From: Winogradskyella aurantiaca
GTDB lineage: Bacteria > Bacteroidota > Bacteroidia > Flavobacteriales > Flavobacteriaceae
Reading direction: 5' to 3'
DNA: 64,000 nt
Assembly: GCF_003362725.1 (NCBI RefSeq)
Contig: NZ_QKTV01000004.1
Span: forward strand, 248,001-312,000
The notes beneath the pieces were generated by a model. The model did no database searches, was not told the DNA's origin, and saw only the letters and a program-made list of their open reading frames with translations. The translations under genes were made by a program, and so were the position numbers. This document shows positions 45,645 through 55,240 of this stretch, one piece after another; the stretch's first letter is position 1; every line of letters begins with the position of its first letter.

Positions 45645-46439
45645 TTAATTCACTTGAATCCGAACTATCATCCCTTCGTTGGATCGTACGTTGAACACCG
45701 TTTCATCTTCAAAAAGTAAATACTGACCCTTAATTCCTTTTAATCGTCCCATATATGAATCTTGCTTCCTCAAGTTCAGGGGTTTAGGTTTGGCAGGATA
45801 CTGTTCAACAGGGAAATGCAGATGCAATTCTTCTCGAGACTCTAAATAAAAGTCAGACACCTCTTCTGGTAGATATTGTTTAAGTTCCTGCCTTACAGCT
45901 AACAAGTCGGCATCCTCCACCTGATTTGTTACCATTCTCCTCCAATTGGTTTTGTCTGATATATGGGCTTTTAGAGCCACTTCAGTGATCCCAGCCAAGT
46001 ATCGATTTGGAACCTCGATAATTTCCAGGGCTTCATGAGCCCCTTGATCAATCCACCTTGTTGGTACCTGTTGCTTTCGTGTGACACCCACCTTGACATT
46101 GCTGGAATTGGCTAAATAGACAATGTGTGGTTGCAATTGTACCTTCCTTTCATATTCCAAATCCCTATCCTCGATTCCTAAATGCGCTTTACTAAGCTCT
46201 GGACGCATGATCCAATCACCCGCCACGGGTTGTTCAAAAAAACAGCTCCTACAGAAGCCCTGTCTAAAAATTTCTTTATGTAAACCACAACTCAAACATT
46301 GCTCACCTGTCATCTCAAATCTGAGTTCTTTATTTATAAGTTGATTTATATGAAGAAAGTCATTCTCAAAGACCAAATAATACTGAATTGGGTCTTTAAA
46401 TTCAGTCTGCATTTTAGTCAATACGCCTTCGTAAACCAT
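45645..46439 (-). CDS. DUF2797 protein with four-Cys zinc-binding motif
   Basis: 264 residues. A CLSCG...CRSC cluster (C48, C51, C63, C66) looks like a zinc site. The following part has HIVYLANSSNVKVGVTRK, which resembles a GIY-YIG-like strand pattern, then RWIDQGAHEALEI. The C-terminus is a small beta domain (GRLKGIKGQYLLFED). DUF2797 has no established function; a nucleic-acid role is possible. Divergent from the GH3-like gene with a 43-base gap. Confidence 0.8.
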   Translation of the reverse strand: MVYEGVLTKMQTEFKDPIQYYLVFENDFLHINQLINKELRFEMTGEQCLSCGLHKEIFRQGFCRSCFFEQPVAGDWIMRPELSKAHLGIEDRDLEYERKVQLQPHIVYLANSSNVKVGVTRKQQVPTRWIDQGAHEALEIIEVPNRYLAGITEVALKAHISDKTNWRRMVTNQVEDADLLAVRQELKQYLPEEVSDFYLESREELHLHFPVEQYPAKPKPLNLRKQDSYMGRLKGIKGQYLLFEDETVFNVRSNEGMIVRIQVN

Positions 46440-46482
46440 AAAAGAAATTTCTTATTTTTAGCGACATAAAGATAGCTATTCC

Positions 46483-47997
46483 ATGCCAATTCCTATTGTC
46501 AATTCTATAGTATCCTGGTTTCTTAAAAAGCGATTTCATCAAATCGATTTTTTTCTAAAATATCCAAATGAGGTACAGTCTGAATTGCTTCAAAACTTGC
46601 TGCATTTGGCAAAACATACCGAAATAGGGAAACAGTTCGACTTTGCCTCTATACATAGCTATGAAGAATTTGCTCAACGGCTTCCGATTGTAAGTTATGA
46701 GGAAGTTCAACCCCTTATTGAGCGCAGTCGTCTTGGTGAGCAGAATATTCTTTGGCCCAAACCTATAAAGTGGTTTGCTAAATCCAGTGGTACCACCAAC
46801 GCAAAAAGTAAATTCATTCCTGTAACTACAGACTCACTTGAAGATTGCCACTATGCCGCCAGTAAAGATTTGCTGTGTATGTACCTCAATAATAATGAAA
46901 ACTCGCAGCTTTTCACTGGAAAGAGTCTTAGACTGGGTGGAAGTAAAGAATTGTACAAGGAAAATGGTACCGTTTTTGGGGATTTAAGTGCCATTCTTAT
47001 TGACAATATGCCGTTCTGGGCAGAATTTAGCAGTACCCCGAGTAGTAAGGTTTCATTAATGAGTGAGTGGGAAGAGAAAATGGCTGCTATAGTAAATGAA
47101 ACTGTTGAAGATAATGTTACTAGTCTTGCCGGAGTTCCTTCTTGGATGTTGGTACTGCTTCAGCACGTGCTTGAAACAACGGGCAAAACCAATCTCCTTG
47201 ATATTTGGCCAAATCTAGAGGTGTATTTTCACGGTGGAGTGAGCTTTCATCCTTATATTGAACAGTATCGGTCTATCATTCCTGACCCCAGTTTCAAATA
47301 TTATGAAATATATAATGCTTCAGAAGGATTTTTTGCGATTCAGGATCAAAACTACACCGGTGATCTTTTATTAATGCTGGACTATGGTATTTTTTACGAG
47401 TTTATACCTATGGACGGATATGGTACTGATGATCAAAAAGTAATTCCCTTAAGTGACGTCAAACTTAACACCAATTACGCTATGATCATTACTACCAATG
47501 CGGGATTATGGCGATATAAAATTGGCGATACAATTCGATTCACATCTCTAAAACCCCATCGCATTAAAGTTTCAGGTAGAACAAAACACTATATTAATGC
47601 ATTTGGTGAGGAATTGATTATTGAAAATGCAGAAGACGCTCTTAAAAAAGTATGCAAACGCACAGGAGCAGAAATTGTTGACTATACCGCCGCACCAATT
47701 TACATGAGTGGCAAAAGTAAAGGGGCCCACGAATGGTTAATTGAGTTTAAATCAGAACCCGAAGACCTCAGTTATTTTCGGGATTTATTAGACAACACAC
47801 TAAAGTCATTAAACTCAGATTACGAGGCAAAACGGTATAACAATATGACTTTGAATCCTCCTAGAATCAATATTGCAAAACCTAATTTATTCTATTATTG
47901 GCTAAAGAAGCATCACAAACTTGGTGGCCAACATAAGGTTCCAAGACTTTCTAATAACAGAACCCTACTTGACGAGCTATTAAAGATGAATATGTAG
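46483..47997 (+). CDS. GH3 (auxin-responsive promoter)-family acyl-adenylating protein
   Basis: 504 residues, the size of plant GH3 proteins, which are acyl-acid amido synthetases (not glycoside hydrolase family 3). WFAKSSGTTNAKSKFIPVT is the ATP-binding P-loop-like motif, YYEIYNASEGFFAIQ the second motif, and RYKIGDTIRF/VSGRTKHYINAFGEE the third and hinge motif. In bacteria of this group the substrate is not known; it probably activates a carboxylic acid and joins it to an amine. Free-standing gene on the plus strand. Confidence 0.87.
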   Translation: MPIPIVNSIVSWFLKKRFHQIDFFLKYPNEVQSELLQNLLHLAKHTEIGKQFDFASIHSYEEFAQRLPIVSYEEVQPLIERSRLGEQNILWPKPIKWFAKSSGTTNAKSKFIPVTTDSLEDCHYAASKDLLCMYLNNNENSQLFTGKSLRLGGSKELYKENGTVFGDLSAILIDNMPFWAEFSSTPSSKVSLMSEWEEKMAAIVNETVEDNVTSLAGVPSWMLVLLQHVLETTGKTNLLDIWPNLEVYFHGGVSFHPYIEQYRSIIPDPSFKYYEIYNASEGFFAIQDQNYTGDLLLMLDYGIFYEFIPMDGYGTDDQKVIPLSDVKLNTNYAMIITTNAGLWRYKIGDTIRFTSLKPHRIKVSGRTKHYINAFGEELIIENAEDALKKVCKRTGAEIVDYTAAPIYMSGKSKGAHEWLIEFKSEPEDLSYFRDLLDNTLKSLNSDYEAKRYNNMTLNPPRINIAKPNLFYYWLKKHHKLGGQHKVPRLSNNRTLLDELLKMNM

Positions 47998-48173
47998 TCT
48001 CTGTTCATCGGAAAAAATAGCAAGTTCCTTTTTAAAATCGTATAAATACTGGTCTTTGTCTAAAAGATGTCTGGATAATTCACTCCAGAAATGAATCCTA
48101 TTATATTAGCATCATCATCTTCAAAAAAGTCGAAAAAAATCAGCTTTATTAATATTAATCCATTATAAAATTA

Positions 48174-48208
48174 ATAGCCACGCACCTCTTGCGAGATCGT
48201 GGCTATTA
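48174..48208 (-). terminator. Terminator downstream of clpX
   Basis: 10-bp perfect stem (48174-48183 with 48199-48208) around a 15-base loop with a small inner hairpin. It lies 22 bases beyond the clpX stop and is followed on the minus strand by an AT-rich tract; it may work both ways. Confidence 0.75.
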
Positions 48209-48229
48209 TATTTTAGTTTATTGCTGTTT

Positions 48230-49462
48230 TTAAGAAACAGCCTTTAACTTCTTAAGGGTGCTTTTCGACAATTTATCTTCAGCATAAGATTTAGTCACGT
48301 TAAGCTTGGTTTCTTCAGAACCTGGTAGATTAAACATCGCATCCGTTAGAATCTCTTCACAAAGAGATCGTAAACCTCTGGCTCCAAGTTTATATTCAAC
48401 AGCCTTTTTCACAATAAAATCTAAAGCTCCGTCGGTAACACTTAGTTCCACATCATCCATAGAAAACAGCTTTTTATACTGCTTGATTATGGCATTTTTT
48501 GGTTCGGTTAGGATAGCTCTCAAGGTATTTGCATCCAATGGATCCATGTGAGTTAATACTGGGAGTCTTCCAATAATCTCAGGAATTAACCCAAAATCTT
48601 TTAAATCTCTTGGCGTTATGTACTGCAGAATATTAGAGTTATCTACGGTTTCTCCTTTATTGATAGAACTATATCCAATAGCCTGCATGTTCAAGCGCTT
48701 GGTGATTACGCGCTCTATTCCATCAAAGGCACCACCAGCTATAAATAGGATGTTCTCTGTATTAACTTCAATAAATTTCTGATCTGGATGTTTACGCCCA
48801 CCTTTTGGTGGTACATTAACAACGGTTCCTTCCAATAACTTTAACAACGCCTGTTGAACCCCCTCACCTGATACGTCTCTGGTTATAGATGGATTATCAC
48901 TTTTTCTAGCGATTTTATCTATCTCATCTATAAAGACAATACCACGTTCTGCCTTCTCAAGGTTATAATCAGCTGCTTGAAGTAATCGTGTTAAGATACT
49001 TTCTACATCTTCACCAACATATCCCGCCTCAGTTAAAACTGTTGCGTCAACAATTGCCAGAGGTACGTTAAGCATTCTTGCAATGGTTTTTGCCATTAAA
49101 GTTTTACCAGTACCTGTCTGACCAACCATGATGATATTACTTTTCTGTATTTCTATATCATCATCCGTTGGAGCCTGAAGCAACCGTTTGTAATGATTGT
49201 ATACTGCAACCGACATGATTCGCTTGGTATACTCCTGACCAATAATGTACTCGTCCAGAAAACTCTTAATGGCTTTTGGTTTTTTAAGCATGAGTTCTGC
49301 AGATAAATCTGCACCCTTATTTTGCTTAGATTCTTCCAGAACAATCCCATAAGCCTGCTCGATACATCTGTCACAGATATGGGCATCCAATCCAGCAATC
49401 AATAATTTGGTTTCAGATTTTTTTCTACCACAAAAGGAGCATTCTAATTCTTCTTTGGCCAT
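48230..49462 (-). CDS. clpX: ATP-dependent Clp protease ATP-binding subunit ClpX
   Basis: 410 residues. The N-terminal zinc-binding domain has C8, C11, C30 and C33. The AAA+ domain has GQTGTGKT (Walker A, 114-121), IVFIDEIDK (Walker B), a GYVGED pore loop, and SIINK-GARGLRS near the C-terminus (sensor 2). It unfolds substrates and feeds them to ClpP. It follows clpP by 44 bases, in the usual order tig-clpP-clpX. Confidence 0.98.
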   Translation of the reverse strand: MAKEELECSFCGRKKSETKLLIAGLDAHICDRCIEQAYGIVLEESKQNKGADLSAELMLKKPKAIKSFLDEYIIGQEYTKRIMSVAVYNHYKRLLQAPTDDDIEIQKSNIIMVGQTGTGKTLMAKTIARMLNVPLAIVDATVLTEAGYVGEDVESILTRLLQAADYNLEKAERGIVFIDEIDKIARKSDNPSITRDVSGEGVQQALLKLLEGTVVNVPPKGGRKHPDQKFIEVNTENILFIAGGAFDGIERVITKRLNMQAIGYSSINKGETVDNSNILQYITPRDLKDFGLIPEIIGRLPVLTHMDPLDANTLRAILTEPKNAIIKQYKKLFSMDDVELSVTDGALDFIVKKAVEYKLGARGLRSLCEEILTDAMFNLPGSEETKLNVTKSYAEDKLSKSTLKKLKAVS

Positions 49463-49506
49463 ACTTTTAATTTATTGTTCGTTGCTTAGGTCGCAATTTA
49501 CCTGAA

Positions 49507-50181
49507 TTACTTGCGCTCTAAAACCTCATCAATCATACCGTAATCCTTAGCTTCGTCAGATTTCATCCAATAATCTCTATCAGAATCTTTCTCTACTTGA
49601 TCATAGGGTTTACCAGAATGATTAGAAATGATGGTATATAGTTCTTCTTTTACCTTAATTGTTTCTCTCACAGCAATTTCCATATCAGACACTTGACCCT
49701 GAGTACCACTCATTGGTTGGTGAATCATAACTCTAGAGTGCTTGAGAGCAGATCGTTTTCCGGCTTCCCCAGCGCATAACAATACAGCAGCCATTGACGC
49801 TGCGATACCTGTACAAATAGTTGCCACATCTGGCTTTACAAACTGCATAGTGTCATAAATACCTAGTCCTGCATAGACGCTTCCACCTGGAGAGTTAATA
49901 TAAATCTGGATGTCTTTTGATGAATCAACACTTTGTAAAAACAATAATTGTGCTTGTATAATGTTAGCCACTTGATCATTAACACCTGTGCCTAAAAAGA
50001 TAATACGATCCATCATTAGTCGTGAAAACACATCCATTGCCACGGCATTCATCTGGCGTTCTTCAATAATATTAGGAGTTAAATTAGTAGGGTACATACT
50101 GGTTATGATACTGTCATAATATGTACTGCTAACTCCCTGGTCTTTTATCGCGAATTTCTCAAATTCTTTGGCGTAGTTCAT
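49507..50181 (-). CDS. clpP: ATP-dependent Clp protease proteolytic subunit ClpP
   Basis: 224 residues. GIAASMAAVLL holds the catalytic Ser (S129) and RVMIHQPMSG the His (H154); the Asp follows in the C-terminal part (KDSDRDYWM). It forms the tetradecameric peptidase chamber with ClpX. The N-terminal about 35 residues are a propeptide-like extension. A hairpin separates it from tig. Confidence 0.98.
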   Translation of the reverse strand: MNYAKEFEKFAIKDQGVSSTYYDSIITSMYPTNLTPNIIEERQMNAVAMDVFSRLMMDRIIFLGTGVNDQVANIIQAQLLFLQSVDSSKDIQIYINSPGGSVYAGLGIYDTMQFVKPDVATICTGIAASMAAVLLCAGEAGKRSALKHSRVMIHQPMSGTQGQVSDMEIAVRETIKVKEELYTIISNHSGKPYDQVEKDSDRDYWMKSDEAKDYGMIDEVLERK

Positions 50182-50211
50182 TCTAAATATTTGGTTTTAT
50201 TTTTAATAATT

Positions 50212-50242
50212 AAGGCTCAAAAACCAACGGTTTTCAAGCCTT
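50212..50242 (-). terminator. Imperfect hairpin between tig and clpP
   Basis: A 14-bp stem with two mismatches and a 3-base loop, 27 bases beyond the tig stop on the minus strand. The following tract has only scattered T, so termination may be partial and allow some read-through into clpP. Confidence 0.45.
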
Positions 50243-50268
50243 AAAGATACTAATTTATTAACAGATGA

Positions 50269-51591
50269 TTACTTGTACACTTCCTTTACAAAATCATCGT
50301 AACTAACTTCTTTCACCTTGAGTTTCAATTCTTTCTTAAAGAGGTCTAAAAGCTTCTTACTCATAAGTTGCTCGTTCAATCGCTTAACTTCATCCTGATT
50401 AGACAGTATTCTAGCAGCAATTCCTTCTAATTCTTCTTCAGACGGATTCATCTGACCAAATTGAGCCATTTGTCCTTTGATCATTTCCATGGCAAATGCC
50501 TTTAATTCATCGAATTGATTCTGTAATTCGAAATTCTCAACAAGCTTTCCTTCAATCAACTGATATCGCATACTCTTTTCAGACTTTACGTATTCTTCTT
50601 GAGCCTGCTCAGGGGTCATTGCTTCTTCACCAGCCGTTTGCATCCATTTCTGAAGAAAATCTGCAGGAAGATCAAACTTGGTATTCTCAATTAAATACTC
50701 AGTAGCATCGTTTAACAACTTCTGCTCACTTTGCTGGGCAAATTGCTTTTCTGAATCTTCCTTAATTCTATCTTTTAATTCGGTCACCGTTGTTACCTTA
50801 CCGTCACCAAACAACTTATTGAACAGGTCTTGATCCAAATCTGCTAATTCACGCGTGTTGATTTCTGACACCTCCAAAGACACTTCAATATTTAAATCTT
50901 TAGCCTGGTCTCTTTCTACCTTAAGAAAGGTTACCAAATCAAGTTCATCCTTGAATAAATTCTTAGTTTTTAAGGTTATTACATCACCAACTTTTGCGCC
51001 AATGAACTTCTTAATATTGGTCTTACCCTTTATCTTATCTAACTCAAAAGTGGCTACGTTTTCAATACCAGCTTCTTCATTTGCAAACTTTCCAGTAATC
51101 TCTGAATTTTCTTCAATGGACTCCTGAGAAATCAACTTCCCATATTGCTTTTGAATATGCTCAACCTGATTATCAATCATTTCCTTGGTGGCAACAATAT
51201 TGTATTGGGTGATGGCCTTCTTATTCTTCAAGCTTACCTCAAATTTTGGCGCCAACCCTAGTTCAAACTCAAAAGAAAAGGCATCAGAGTCCCAGTTTAG
51301 ATCGTCTTGAGGTTTTGGTAGAGGATTTCCTAAAACATCTAATTTTTCTTCAACCAAATATTTACCAAGAGCGTCTTGTAATAATTTATTGACCTCGTCC
51401 ACCAAAACAGCCTTTCCATACTGCTTTTTCACCATTGACATTGGCACATGCCCTTTTCTGAAACCGGGAATGTTTGCTGATTTTCGGTAATCAGATAGTA
51501 CTTTTTCAACCTTATCCGTATAGTCTTCTTTAGAAATATCAACTGTTACTACAGCATTTAAATCATCAATGTTTTCTCTTGTAATATTCAT
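50269..51591 (-). CDS. tig: Trigger factor (ribosome-associated chaperone)
   Basis: 440 residues. The N-terminal ribosome-binding domain has the signature SANIPGFRKGHVPMSMVKKQYG. A central FKBP-like domain region (about 150-240) and a long helical, Glu/Gln/Lys-rich C-terminal arm follow (for example EELEGIAARILSNQDEVKRLNEQ, in part). It helps new proteins fold at the ribosome exit. It heads the tig-clpP-clpX group. Confidence 0.95.
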   Translation of the reverse strand: MNITRENIDDLNAVVTVDISKEDYTDKVEKVLSDYRKSANIPGFRKGHVPMSMVKKQYGKAVLVDEVNKLLQDALGKYLVEEKLDVLGNPLPKPQDDLNWDSDAFSFEFELGLAPKFEVSLKNKKAITQYNIVATKEMIDNQVEHIQKQYGKLISQESIEENSEITGKFANEEAGIENVATFELDKIKGKTNIKKFIGAKVGDVITLKTKNLFKDELDLVTFLKVERDQAKDLNIEVSLEVSEINTRELADLDQDLFNKLFGDGKVTTVTELKDRIKEDSEKQFAQQSEQKLLNDATEYLIENTKFDLPADFLQKWMQTAGEEAMTPEQAQEEYVKSEKSMRYQLIEGKLVENFELQNQFDELKAFAMEMIKGQMAQFGQMNPSEEELEGIAARILSNQDEVKRLNEQLMSKKLLDLFKKELKLKVKEVSYDDFVKEVYK

Positions 51592-51671
51592 TTGTAATAC
51601 AATCTAAAATTGGCCTGCAAAAATACAACATTTTTCACAACCCAACAACAGATTAAACCGTTGAATCTAAG

Positions 51672-52019
51672 TTACTTTTCTTCCGTTTTAAAAACAGAAA
51701 ATAATAAGGCTTCTGAAATAGCTAAAAGGATACTAAATACTATGGCGCTCCAGACACCATCCACGCTAAATCCAGGAACAAGAGAATTAGCTAATAAGAT
51801 GATAAAGGCATTAATAAAAAGTAGAAAAATCCCAAAAGTAATTACCGTTACAGGTAAGGTTAAAATAATTAAAATAGGCTTTATAAAAAGATTTAAAACC
51901 GCAAGTACTACCGCAACAATAATAGCAGTTAAGTAACTACCAACGTATACACCGCTTAAAATATTGGCTAGTACTACAACTGCAATTGCACTTAATAGTG
52001 TTCTTAGTAATAAGTTCAT
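51672..52019 (-). CDS. Phage-holin-4_2-type small membrane protein
   Basis: 115 residues with four hydrophobic helices (from MNLLLRTLLSAIAVVVLAN to SILLAISEALLFSVF). The pattern and FIKPILIILTLPVTVITFGIFLLFINA match the phage_holin_4_2 (YvlD-like) family of chromosomal membrane proteins. There are no phage genes nearby, so this is not a prophage remnant; its role is unknown. Confidence 0.87.
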   Translation of the reverse strand: MNLLLRTLLSAIAVVVLANILSGVYVGSYLTAIIVAVVLAVLNLFIKPILIILTLPVTVITFGIFLLFINAFIILLANSLVPGFSVDGVWSAIVFSILLAISEALLFSVFKTEEK

Positions 52020-52054
52020 ACCCTGTAATTCTCACCTAAATATAGGTAAATATG

Positions 52055-52816
52055 TTAAACGAACTTACTCACAGCAGTGTAAAACTCTTGGGGATTCTCT
52101 GCATGTAACCAATGGCCAGCATTGCTAATTGTGACGATTTTAGAATTAGGAAAATGTTGCTTGATGAGTGCCTCATCTGCAAACTGTATGTATTCTGATT
52201 TGTCACCTCTTAGGAACAGCGTTGGCCCTGAAAAAAGTGATGATTTATCAAGTGCTTCACCCACCTCTTCCACATTCTCTTTTAGTACTGGAAGATTAAT
52301 TCTTAACCCAAGAACTCCCTTTTCAACCCAATACAAATTCTTAAGTAAGAATTGACGCGTACCGATTTCAGTAACATACTTACTCAACTCTATATCAGCC
52401 TCGTAACGTGTACTTATTGTTGTGAAATCCAATGCTGAAAGACCTTTAAGAATGGCATCATGATGTACTGGATAGAATCTAGGTGAGATGTCAGCAACAA
52501 GAAGTTTAGAAACTTTAGTAGGATAGGAAGTTGCAAAGTTCATAGCCGTTTTACCTCCCATTGAGTGCCCTAATAAAGTCACCTCATCTAAAGTGTTTGA
52601 ATTTATGTATTCCAATAAATCCTGCGCCATTATATCATAGTTAAATTCATTTGAATGAGTACTTCTTCCATGATTTCGCTGATCGACTAAATGAACCTGA
52701 TATCCTAAATTAGCAAAACGACGCCCAAGGGTTTTCCAATTGTCTCCCATCCCTAAAAATCCATGAAGGATTATGAAAGGGCTCCCCTCTCCTATGACAT
52801 TAGCATGTAATTTCAT
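52055..52816 (-). CDS. Alpha/beta-fold hydrolase (YbfF-like esterase)
   Basis: 253 residues. LHGFLGMGDNW is the oxyanion-hole segment, LLGHSMGGKTAMN the nucleophile elbow (S85), and ISNAGHWLHAENP the catalytic His region. QRNHGRSTHS is typical of the YbfF/PldB-like subgroup. It is probably a cytoplasmic esterase or thioesterase of unknown substrate. Its ATG overlaps the pdxJ stop by 4 bases, so the two are translated together. Confidence 0.9.
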   Translation of the reverse strand: MKLHANVIGEGSPFIILHGFLGMGDNWKTLGRRFANLGYQVHLVDQRNHGRSTHSNEFNYDIMAQDLLEYINSNTLDEVTLLGHSMGGKTAMNFATSYPTKVSKLLVADISPRFYPVHHDAILKGLSALDFTTISTRYEADIELSKYVTEIGTRQFLLKNLYWVEKGVLGLRINLPVLKENVEEVGEALDKSSLFSGPTLFLRGDKSEYIQFADEALIKQHFPNSKIVTISNAGHWLHAENPQEFYTAVSKFV

Positions 52817-53526
52817 TGCAAGCGATGTAAATACATTTGTACAACATTTTCAATACCAAAATAAAGGCTTTCCGAAATCAAGGAATGACCGATAGACACC
52901 TCGAGTAAGCCCTCAATATTCTCTCTAAAAAACCGGATATTCTCAAGAGAAAGATCATGACCTGCATTAACACCTAATCCAATTGAGTTGGCCAGTTGAG
53001 CGCATTTGGCATACGGCTCTATTGCAGAAGTATTGCCTTGAGCAAATTGTTGTGCATAATCTTCGGTGTAAAGTTCAATACGGTCCGTTCCCACTTCTTT
53101 AGCACCTTCAACCTTTTTTAAATCCGGATCCAGGAATATAGAAGTCCTAATCCCTTTTGAATTAAACTCAGCAACCATTTCTTTTAAGAAAGATTTATGC
53201 TTGAGGGTATCCCATCCAGCGTTTGACGTTATAGCGTCTTCAGCATCCGGCACCAAAGTTACCTGTGTAGGCTTAATACTGCTAACCAAATCTACGAAAG
53301 AAGGAATCGGATTGCCCTCAATATTATACTCAGTAGTAACCACTTGTTTTAAATCCCTGGCATCTGCGTACCGTATATGACGTTCGTCTGGTCGTGGGTG
53401 CACCGTTATTCCTTGTGCCCCAAAGCCTTCTACATCTTGAGCAAACTTCAAAAGATTTGGCACATCGCCGCCACGGCTATTTCGCAGTGTCGCTATTTTA
53501 TTAATGTTCACACTTAACTTAGTCAT
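52813..53526 (-). CDS. pdxJ: Pyridoxine 5'-phosphate synthase
   Basis: 237 residues, the standard length from MTKLSVNINKIATLRNSRGG. It has ITVHPRPDERHIR and VTLVPDAEDAITSNAGWD, and the C-terminal GLGVNAGHDLSLENI and VSIGHSLISESL motifs. It condenses 1-deoxyxylulose-5-phosphate with the aminoacetone phosphate product to make pyridoxine phosphate. The frame extends upstream but that part is not family-like and would reach into the divergent CBS gene. Confidence 0.96.
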   Translation of the reverse strand: MTKLSVNINKIATLRNSRGGDVPNLLKFAQDVEGFGAQGITVHPRPDERHIRYADARDLKQVVTTEYNIEGNPIPSFVDLVSSIKPTQVTLVPDAEDAITSNAGWDTLKHKSFLKEMVAEFNSKGIRTSIFLDPDLKKVEGAKEVGTDRIELYTEDYAQQFAQGNTSAIEPYAKCAQLANSIGLGVNAGHDLSLENIRFFRENIEGLLEVSIGHSLISESLYFGIENVVQMYLHRLQ

Positions 53527-53614
53527 ACCCTGAATAATTTGAAGTGCAAAAATACAAAGGCCTAAGTGCTTTACTGACGATATTATGATAAATTTGTAGT
53601 AGAAAAGGAGGGCC

Positions 53615-54274
53615 ATGCAATTAGAGAATTTTATTATCAACGATATTAAACCTGTAGATTTAACTGAAACGGTTGGTGAGTTACAGCAGTCTTTTAATCA
53701 ATTGACCTATTCGCATATTCCAGTGCAACAAGATGGAGTCTATTTAGGCTGTATATCAGAAACTGATGCTCATTGCTTTGATGCTAATGAAAGCATTAAT
53801 GAACTTCGTTATGCAGCTGAAGGGTTTTTTGTAAAGTCAACGACGAATTGGTTAGATGTATTAGAGGCATTTGCTCAAAACAACACCAACATCATGCCTG
53901 TTTTGGACGTTTCGGATAATAGGTATTTAGGCTATTATGAGTTAAATGACTTCATTCATCTGTTTCATGAAACCCCATTTTTATCAGAACCTGGAGGAAT
54001 TGTTATAATCGAAAAGGGTATAAAAGATTACTCCTTTAGTGAGATTGCACAGATTGTTGAGTCCAATAATGCAAAGCTCTTTGGCGCCTTTATTTCTAAA
54101 ATTGATAGTGATTTAGTTCAAATTACACTGAAAATAGGCGATAGTGGTATTAACGACATTCTCCAAACATTTAGGAGATATAGTTATGAAATCGTTGCAG
54201 GACACGAGCAAGATGATTATATCGAAAGTCTAAGAGACCGCTCGAAGTATTTGGATAAATATCTCAACATTTGA
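53615..54274 (+). CDS. CBS-domain protein
   Basis: 219 residues. Two CBS motifs cover the first about 130 residues (SHIPVQQDGVYLGCISETD; NIMPVLDVSDNRYLGYYELNDF). The rest is an ACT-like regulatory domain (LKIGDSGINDILQTFRRYSYEI). Such proteins sense adenine nucleotides. It lies 2 bases before nadK and is likely co-transcribed, so it may tune NAD(P) or energy response. Divergent from pdxJ with an 88-base gap. Confidence 0.85.
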   Translation: MQLENFIINDIKPVDLTETVGELQQSFNQLTYSHIPVQQDGVYLGCISETDAHCFDANESINELRYAAEGFFVKSTTNWLDVLEAFAQNNTNIMPVLDVSDNRYLGYYELNDFIHLFHETPFLSEPGGIVIIEKGIKDYSFSEIAQIVESNNAKLFGAFISKIDSDLVQITLKIGDSGINDILQTFRRYSYEIVAGHEQDDYIESLRDRSKYLDKYLNI

Positions 54275-54276
54275 AT

Positions 54277-55140
54277 ATGAAGGTTGCTATATATGGTCAA
54301 ATTCAAAACGACCTCAATACCCATACATTTCATTCACTGGTTTCTATTTTAAAGAGCTATGATGTAACTGTATTAGTTGAACAAAATTTTTATAACCTCA
54401 TGAGTGCTGATGAGCCCTTTGAGACCTATAAAGAACTAGACAGCAGTTACTCGTTATTAATAAGCATTGGCGGTGATGGCACTATATTAAGAGCAGTTAC
54501 TTTAATTAGAAATTCCGGTATTCCTATTGTTGGGATTAATACCGGTAGACTAGGTTTCTTAGCTACGATATCACTTGATCAATTTGAAACCTCTATAGAA
54601 CAATTGCTAAATGGAAATTACCAACTATCAAAACGTCGCCTGTTAAGCGTTTCTACGTCAATACCTAACAAAGATATTGAACACACCAATTTTGCACTAA
54701 ACGAAATAACTGTAAGCAGAAAAAATACAACTTCGATGATTACTGTCGAAACCCACTTAAACTCTGAGTATTTAACTTCATATTGGGCCGACGGGCTCAT
54801 ATTATCTACCCCAACGGGTTCAACAGGATATTCGTTAAGTTGCGGAGGACCCGTAATTACTCCTGAATCTAAAAACTTTGTTTTAACACCTATCGCGCCT
54901 CATAATTTAAATGCTAGGCCTTTAGTAATTAATGACGATACAATTGTAAAGCTAAAAGTTACTGGAAGAGAGAAAGAGTATTTAATATCCTTAGATTCAA
55001 GAATTGTTACGCTTCCAAATGTCTGTGTTGTAACTGTAAAAAAAGCTGAATTTTATATAAATCTGGTTGAATTGGAAGACAAGAGCTTTCTTAAAACAAT
55101 CAGGAAAAAACTACTTTGGGGAGAGGACCAGCGGAATTAA
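54277..55140 (+). CDS. nadK: NAD kinase
   Basis: 287 residues from this ATG. SIGGDGTILRAV (GGDG at 65-68, catalytic Asp 67), INTGRLGFLA and TPTGSTGYSLSCGGP are the NAD kinase motifs; the C-terminal domain is beta-rich. It phosphorylates NAD to NADP in the cytoplasm. A TTG 6 bases upstream (54271) would overlap the CBS stop, but the ATG gives the normal N-terminus MKVAIYGQ. First gene of the Bacteroidota block leading to bamA. Confidence 0.95.
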   Translation: MKVAIYGQIQNDLNTHTFHSLVSILKSYDVTVLVEQNFYNLMSADEPFETYKELDSSYSLLISIGGDGTILRAVTLIRNSGIPIVGINTGRLGFLATISLDQFETSIEQLLNGNYQLSKRRLLSVSTSIPNKDIEHTNFALNEITVSRKNTTSMITVETHLNSEYLTSYWADGLILSTPTGSTGYSLSCGGPVITPESKNFVLTPIAPHNLNARPLVINDDTIVKLKVTGREKEYLISLDSRIVTLPNVCVVTVKKAEFYINLVELEDKSFLKTIRKKLLWGEDQRN

Positions 55141-55215
55141 ACAATAAAAACAGTCATTATTAGTTAAAAGCTAAGACCTTTTAGTGTCAAATTATTATCA
55201 GCTTATCATAATTAT

Positions 55216-55223
55216 TATATTTG
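55216..55223 (+). promoter_or_regulatory. -7 promoter element before the DUF6089 gene
   Basis: TATATTTG matches TAnnTTTG and lies 17 bases before the ATG at 55241. No clear -33 TTG was found at the right distance. Confidence 0.5.
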
Positions 55224-55240
55224 CAAACTTTTAACAATCA

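Noticed and set aside
46483-47997. Glycoside hydrolase family 3 enzyme
   Set aside because: The name GH3 here is the plant auxin-responsive family. The motifs are for acyl-adenylation, with no beta-glucosidase features.
48092-48169. 25-codon plus-strand frame beginning MNPIILASSSS before the clpX terminator
   Set aside because: Too short, low complexity, and it runs up to the terminator hairpin; no sign of conservation can be judged.
51672-52019. Prophage remnant because of a holin-type protein
   Set aside because: The family is a common chromosomal membrane protein and no other phage gene is near.
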